Origin: Tenodera sinensis
Lineage: Eukaryota; Arthropoda; Insecta; Mantodea; Mantidae
Length of the DNA: 64,000 bases
Assembly: GCA_030765045.1 (NCBI GenBank)
Contig: CM060963.1
Coordinates: forward strand, 73,958,617-74,022,616
Direction: 5' to 3'
This document shows positions 58,707-64,000 of the stretch, piece after piece; within the stretch, counting starts at the first letter, position 1, and each line of letters opens with the position of its first letter. The notes under the pieces were generated by a model. The model had not been told where the DNA came from and did no database searches. It saw nothing but the letters and a program-made list of their open reading frames with translations. A program made the translations under genes and the position numbers.

Positions 58707-58873
58707 GCTTGTCAGGACTTCTAGCGAACTCGATCCAGAAAACGGGTGGAAAGCAAAGACTGGCCACCGCACGGCAGTTGTTTACCTCGCTACCTGTTTA
58801 GCCTTCAACATTTCGCGAAGTAACTCTGCACTAAGTACGCATTGGTTTCAAACATTTTTACGACCAGGAGTAA

Positions 58874-58942
58874 GGTCCCTGGTAGTTTTAAGTCTGTTTA
58901 AACTGAGAAAGAAAGGGCTTATATCTGTACATACCAGGGACC
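58874..58942. other. Short inverted repeat (11 bp arms)
   Basis: GGTCCCTGGTA at 58,874-58,884 and TACCAGGGACC at 58,932-58,942, inside a 122-codon frame (58,696-59,064) that has no recognisable motif and is not called as a gene. Confidence 0.6.
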
Positions 58943-58944
58943 CG

Positions 58945-60300
58945 TTCATATGCATAGGGGGATGCACTGGGGACGAGTTCATGTATAAAAGGCATTATTG
59001 GGACCGACTTCATGAAACCGTCAGTCGTAGGGACGGAACCCGTTTTAGCAAGTTTCCCTTATAGAGCATCTTCCCGCTACTGCGCATGCGTGATGTGACT
59101 GCCAATCTAAAACGTCGTACCATATATTTTTATTGGTCAAAAGTAGAACGAAGGAGTAAAAGTGTAAAGGTACACTATATAAATATTAATTTTGCTTACA
59201 CACTTTCTGTTACTATTTAAATATCCATGGACTTCTTACAAGTGGAAAAGCAAAGTCATAGTACTACAAGGATATGAACATGCTGCACACAAAATTATGG
59301 TCTATTAGCAAATAATACAGCCGTTCGGTAATTTGTATAAAGCCGATTATATTGTACCAAACATATGGCATAATACGAAGACTTATTGCAAATATAACTC
59401 TTACGGTATCAGAGTTAAAATGTAGTATAATTAGCCAACATTGTGCGTTTAAGAAGTAATTAATCATTCAGGATAAAAACTGCAAATGGAGATTTTACCC
59501 CTGGTAGCGATAACTATCAAAAGAAGAAGTGAGTGCATCAAAAAGTATGTGGATCTATTTGGTATAAAGAGTGGGAATTATACGCGAAGGGGCTAGGTTA
59601 CAAGCATGCAGCGATTGTAGCGTGGCAAAACTAAGGAAACATCTGAATGGATACTTCTATCGAGTTGGAATAGGCTAAAGGATCTAATCTGGTAATCGAT
59701 AATGATAATTTAATGCAGTAGAAACAATACAGAAAACATAGAGTAACTGGTGCAAATACCAATAGAATGGATTCCAATTGACTAAACCATCTAACCATCT
59801 AACTATACCAAATGCGACAAGAACTTTAGGACGAGATGATCTCCAACCGGATGACATACTATTTATTTGGCCTGAATGCACGAAGAACTTCTTACCACTT
59901 CCAAGACAATGTATAACTCATTACATAACTTAAAAGCTTTATTACAAACTTTGTAACAAATACTGTCCAGTATATACCAGAGGTAGCATGCAAGCCTTAT
60001 TAAGATTGGGATTAGACAAAGTGCGCGGTAACACGCAAAACCGCATTAATTAGGCACTTGAAAAGAAAAATGCACGAGACATAGCCTGCAGAGCATATCA
60101 GTAAAGTTTAGTGTACATAGATAAATAACAATGGCACATAGGATTTGACAGTATGATAACCCCAAACCCTGAAGCCAAGTGCAATTAGTATGTAGGACTT
60201 GTGAATACATTTCTCAAAATTGTGAAAAGTTAAACAGCTTCTTTGTCAACTGACGTATTCTATCCTGAAAATTGGAATTTGCTTCGTATATAGAATGGTT
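58945..60300. other. Unassigned AT-rich DNA
   Basis: Nothing recognised. Confidence 0.5.
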
Positions 60301-60308
60301 TGAGATAT

Positions 60309-60507
60309 ATTTTATTTTATTCCTCTCCATAATTTAAAGTTTTCGAACAATATTCTTTTCTGGTTTTTGTTATTTTAATAAACGTAAAAAGCTACAAATA
60401 ATCATTAATAAACGTAAATTAACGAACAGTGGGAATATTCACTTTGTTATTTGATTTTACAATTCTTTGTTGATTTTATGAAATCCTAATATTACCAAGC
60501 TCATACA
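60309..60507 (+). repeat. Tandem duplication, unit 1
   Basis: ATATTCTTTTCTGGTTTTTG, ATAAACGTAAATTAACGAAC, ACTTTGTTATTTGATTTTAC, TTGTTGATTTTATGAAAT; matches unit 2 with moderate divergence and small indels. Confidence 0.75.
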
Positions 60508-60584
60508 AACAAAGGCGATGAATAACAGAAACGTTTGCTACGAATAAATACAAACTACACACATATACAAACCACACGCGCGCG

Positions 60585-60636
60585 CTCTCTCTCTCTCTCT
60601 CTGTCTCTATCTCTGTCTCTGTCTCTCTCTCTCTCT
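60585..60636. repeat. (CT)n microsatellite between the duplicated units
   Basis: CT run with GT and AT breaks, preceded by CGCGCGCG-type steps. Confidence 0.9.
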
Positions 60637-60656
60637 GGATGGTTGACACACATTTT

Positions 60657-60845
60657 CTATTTTATTTCATGCCAATATTTAAATGTTTCTACGAATATTC
60701 TTTTCTCGTTTTGGTAGTTTTGAATAAACATCCTATAAATATTCATTATTAAACGCAAATTCACGAAAAGTAGAACTATTCCCTTTGTTATCTGATTTTA
60801 ACTTTCTTCGTTGATTTTATAAAACACTAACATTATCTACATATC
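60657..60845 (+). repeat. Tandem duplication, unit 2
   Basis: ATATTCTTTTCTCGTTTTGG, TTAAACGCAAATTCACGAAA, CCTTTGTTATCTGATTTTAA, TTCGTTGATTTTATAAAA. Confidence 0.75.
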
Positions 60846-60868
60846 AATACCTATGCCTACACACACAT

Positions 60869-61698
60869 ACTGGGTATCCCAAAACACACCAACAATGCTT
60901 AGTGTGGTATGCGGGATAACACACTGGTCTATTTTCAAATAGGAACCCCTGTCCGGAAATGCACGGTTTGGACGCCGGAGACCGTTGAAATTTGAGACCG
61001 AACGGCTCTGACGGTTTGTTAATATTCCTTTTGGTATCTTAATATGGAAGGTATGCAACCTTTAGTCACCTGTGTACTGGTACGGACGACCTGAGCATAA
61101 TAACATTCCTGTGCATGCGCCAAATTCCTCTACAGAGTCCTTGGTGCGCATCTTACTGCGTTACTTGTGTAGTTTCCAGTACAGAACTTTTTAACAGCAT
61201 TGCGACACGTACCAGTGCATAGCTGCTGAAATTACCGACATGAGCTGCAGCACACTTTGATGTAATTGTGCGGAATCACCTCAACGTCGTATATTAAAAT
61301 CGATGGATTGGTAGAGGTGGACCAGCACGGTCACCTGTCGACTATTTTCTGTAGAATTGTATGAAGAACATGGTAATAGCACCCCTGTAAGGTCAGCGGA
61401 GGACCATGTGAGTCGAATCCACGGAGCGATTAAACTCTTCAGGCAACCACGCGTAGGTATTGGGCCATGTGCATGAGGCTCAACACCCTAGATATAGGTT
61501 CTGCAATGACGCAGGAGGTAACCAGTTCCAAGTCCGTTTGTAACGTAGATAGCTTCCATGTTGGGTTTATTGATGAAATGTGAACGTACACCCATTCTCA
61601 CTTTGATGTGCCACAGGGTAAAAACCGTGCATTTCCGGACAGAGGTTCCTATTTGAAAATCGATCAGTTTACCATCCCGCATAATATACTCAGCGTTA

Positions 61699-61735
<37 letters not shown>
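60869..61735 (+). mobile_element. IS630/Tc-type DNA transposon relic (family F), copy 2
   Basis: Left end TGGGTATCCCAAAACACACC. About 90 bp of terminal/subterminal inverted repeat: AAATAGGAACCCCTGTCCGG (60,941) against its complement near 61,636-61,656, and TATGCGGGATAACACACTGG against CCATCCCGCATA. The right terminus has been replaced by a (TG)n run. Inside is a transposase C-terminus: RWIGRGGPA near 61,304, IHGAIK-type block near 61,417, RYRFCNDAGGNQFQVRL then TAA at 61,541-61,543. Sister of 19,905-20,694. Confidence 0.82.
61701..61732. repeat. (TG)n microsatellite at a transposon end
   Basis: Sixteen TG units where the family F outer TIR (TTTTGTGGGA...) would start. Confidence 0.93.
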
Positions 61736-61736
<1 letters not shown>

Positions 61737-61739
61737 AAT

Positions 61740-62580
61740 AGGTATTCGCACGAATCTATGTAAGCTTATTCACATTAGATATATCTGTAAGAGGACATTA
61801 ATCGTGAGATACCAACACAAGATAATGTAAGTGAAAATGTTTCACATTTCAGTATCAATTTTTATGATAATTAGGAGAAAATACATTACTTTTAAAGAGT
61901 AAATGTTGCATGTTTCTACAGGAAACTATAAATTTGAATTAAATAACCGTGCCCCATTTCCATGGACGCCTTGAGGTTCCCGAGGGCCTTGCATTTAGAC
62001 GACGTCCTTCATTTCCTGGTGTTATTAATCTGAAGGAGGCAAGAAAATTTATCTCCGCCAAGTGCTGCGGGGCGTTTGAAATTCACCAGCGCTTCTCATA
62101 TCGAAGAGTTTCCAATAAGGTCGGGGCACGTAAAGAATCCTAAACTCCATTTCCTTCCCTCTTCACGAGGCTACAAATATCACACTTGTTGTAGGGGCGC
62201 CACCATCGCAAAATCGATTACTCGAAATCCGCAATGCCTTCGAGATGAGAGATTTTCTCACTGGAGGTAGAAGTTCCTTAAGATAATTCGCCATGTAAGC
62301 CAAATGTGGGACATGTGCAGAATTTTATTGAGCTTCAGAGCGGAAGTAAAAATGTGGGCTAACTTCATTTCCACGATGGCTGAATAAACGAACCGACTTT
62401 ATCAAGATGCTTCTGCGGGTGGAAGTGTGCTTGTTGCTTCTAGAATACTCGTAAGTTATTGATTCACGTAGTCAAATGTCCAGCCTCATTGGCAAGTCAT
62501 ATTTTGATCAAGCCATTAAATTGATACATAGGCAATCTATGGTTCTTTGCTGAATACCATTGTGATAAAATAACATTATG
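61740..62580. other. Unassigned; possible decayed LTR E internal region
   Basis: Lies on the internal side of the LTR and primer site at 62,584-63,667, but no gag or pol motif is visible, so the retrotransposon body is deleted or unrecognisable. Confidence 0.4.
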
Positions 62581-62583
62581 TCA

Positions 62584-62602
62584 AATCCCACTCCTGACAC
62601 CA
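62584..62602 (-). other. Primer binding site for tRNA-Leu
   Basis: On the minus strand TGGTGTCAGGAGTGGGATT, the complement of the 3' end of animal tRNA-Leu(CAG) with CCA. One base separates it from the LTR end at 62,604. This identifies a reverse-transcribing LTR element and fixes its orientation. Confidence 0.85.
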
Positions 62603-62603
62603 A

Positions 62604-63667
62604 TGTGACAAATGACAAGTTCAGTTACTGTCTCCGTCACTTTGTCTTCTAAAACTCAACACAAAACACAGTTCTGTTTTATCGTTAACACAGTCTACAG
62701 TACTTGGTGACCTTACAACTCAGTTATTCTGCCCTCTCGTTACCTTGATACATATAATTCGTTTTTCTGTTGTACTACTTGGTTTATTTCTTTAAACCCC
62801 TGCTTCTGATGCTACACACGTAAGACTAACTGCCAACAGATCTCTCGTTCAACAATCAACGGTTCCTTCACACATAGAAACTGGCCATTTTCTCCGTCTC
62901 TGCTCGTTTATATATGCGAGAATCATAGCACGGATGCTTCTCGAAATCTAGCTTTTCGTAAGCAAGCCTGGCACGTGAATAGTTTTTTGTAACAGTCTAG
63001 AACAATCTGCCTTTTCCATTCTTACGTCTGAACTACTCCGCAGAGGTGTGAGGTACCTTCAAATTGGGCCTTTTTTTTTTCTTCTTCCTTTTCTTTTCTT
63101 TTGACGGACGAGCTGCTGGCTTCACACTATTCTACATCGCAAATCTGTTTACCTCTTGCTCTTACAGTTGCTGATAGGCTTCCTAGCTCGTGTGAAAGTT
63201 TGACCTGTGCATATAGCCCAATGTACTTTGCCTAACAAACATCTGGTTACCACGATACAAACACTAAAATCTGCTTCAAAAAACAAACAACTCCTACCCG
63301 ACAGCTAAATGTCCAAGACTGTCTCTGACGATACGCACTCAAATTCTCTGAAAACACCGGCTACAGAACACACTTAAAAACCAAAACTAACTGCTAAAGC
63401 TGAACACAATACTCAACTATGAACTGCACTAACACTGTCTCTCTCCTTTTATAGCCCAGGCGAATAACCAGGAAAGTTTCTGGAAAATATGTATCTTCTA
63501 GAAATTCTCGCAAATAAGTCGAACGTTTCTGGAACAGCCTGGAAACGCTTTGTTCTGCCACGCTCATGATCGTATTTGTCCTGCCCGCTTCACTCTCACT
63601 GGGTAGAGGTAGAGGTAGAGGTGTAGCTTAGTCTTGAGCGTCTCTGAAGCGTATGGCTACCGTCACA
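62604..63667 (-). mobile_element. LTR of retrotransposon family E, 1,064 bp, complete
   Basis: Plus-strand ends are TGTGACAAATGAC (62,604) and GCTACCGTCACA (63,667), so on its own strand it runs TGTGACGGTAGC ... GTCATTTGTCACA with short inverted TG...CA termini. It adjoins the tRNA-Leu primer site, so this is a 5' LTR. GTTAACACAGTCTACAGTAC, TCTTTTGACGGACGAGCTGC and TTTATAGCCCAGGCGAATAA are inside; the last may lie near the promoter (TATA-like on the minus strand). A (GTAGAG) triplication is at 63,602-63,620. Confidence 0.82.
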
Positions 63668-63817
63668 ATATACTTCTCGTGCATTAAACTACTATTAGTA
63701 GGCTGTTAAGAGATAACAACAGAAATAAAGCAACACCTCATTTTTCAAAATAAGTACATACTCAGATTTACTATCTCTAGACAAACCTTTACGCAAACGA
63801 ATTATAGAATGAGACAC

Positions 63818-63831
63818 GTGTGCGTGCGCGC

Positions 63832-63912
<81 letters not shown>
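63818..63912. repeat. (CG/TG)n microsatellite, about 95 bp
   Basis: GTGTGCGTGCGCGCGCGTG then pure TG to 63,912. Strictly alternating purine-pyrimidine, so able to adopt Z-DNA in principle. Confidence 0.95.
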
Positions 63913-63913
<1 letters not shown>

Positions 63914-64000
63914 CATTCCACCGGCTAGAAGAGCAGCATTTCGTAATTTGTTTTCAAAACAATGCAAACAGCTAAAACGGATACGCAGAAGCAAAATTAA

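Noticed and set aside
58696..59064. 122-codon frame containing GGCTGDEF-like residues
   Set aside because: It starts inside a direct repeat and holds an inverted repeat; residues resembling a motif are too few to call.

Overview
This 64 kb window is eukaryotic, AT-rich, repeat-dominated DNA. Long microsatellites, poly(T) runs, tRNA-derived SINEs, mariner/IS630-type transposase remnants and a retrotransposon LTR using a tRNA-Leu-type primer site all suggest an animal, most likely an arthropod with a large genome (inference; the species cannot be read from the sequence). I found no intact protein-coding gene, rRNA, functional tRNA or CRISPR array. Almost all open frames are short chance frames or broken transposon fragments. 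The only stretch that looks like a host exon is 33,221-33,516, and that call is weak.

The window is a nested mosaic of mobile elements. Family A is an interspersed repeat with a microsatellite at one fixed internal position, seen at 1-315, 835-1541, 10.1, 18.4, 23.7-24.4, 32.5, 43.1, 45.0-46.1, 46.3-46.8, 49.1-49.6, 55.2 and 56.9 kb. LTR family E, with TGTGAC...GTCACA-type ends, is at 1.67-2.84, 4.3-4.77, 14.9-15.2, 34.6-35.2, 35.5-36.5, 55.9-56.4 and 62.6-63.7 kb; the first and last carry a tRNA-Leu primer binding site. Five tRNA-derived SINE families are present, several with clean 10-15 bp target-site duplications (10.6, 11.3, 18.0, 25.1, 34.9, 35.8 kb). LINE reverse-transcriptase C-terminal fragments lie at 17.7-18.4 kb (split by a SINE) and 40.0-40.4 kb. 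DNA-transposon relics include a mariner at 5.5-6.2 kb, a 1.5 kb P-element/THAP-like candidate at 12.4-13.9 kb, IS630-type DDE elements at 19.9-20.7, 40.7-41.45, 49.66-50.26 and 60.9-61.7 kb, and a mariner at 52.6-53.1 kb.

The most distinctive signal is a retroposon-like family called K here. Two copies of nearly equal length (257 bp at 45,324-45,580 and 260 bp at 36,155-36,414) share one architecture: a 5' inverted repeat forming a hairpin, then a tail ending near CCGTGAAAGC, flanked by exact 11 and 14 bp target duplications inside other repeats. Shorter copies keep only the tail side. Also notable are a separate pair of 149 bp inverted arms at 26.4 and 27.0 kb, an inversion-rearranged SINE at 33.9-34.25 kb, and an unclassified 633 bp insertion with a 13 bp target duplication at 1,847-2,479.

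Insertion order can be read directly in places: LTR E first, then a SINE-2 and a K element inside it (35.5-36.5 kb); LINE, then SINE-1 (18 kb); family A, then K (45 kb). The rest is unassigned AT-rich intergenic or intronic DNA.
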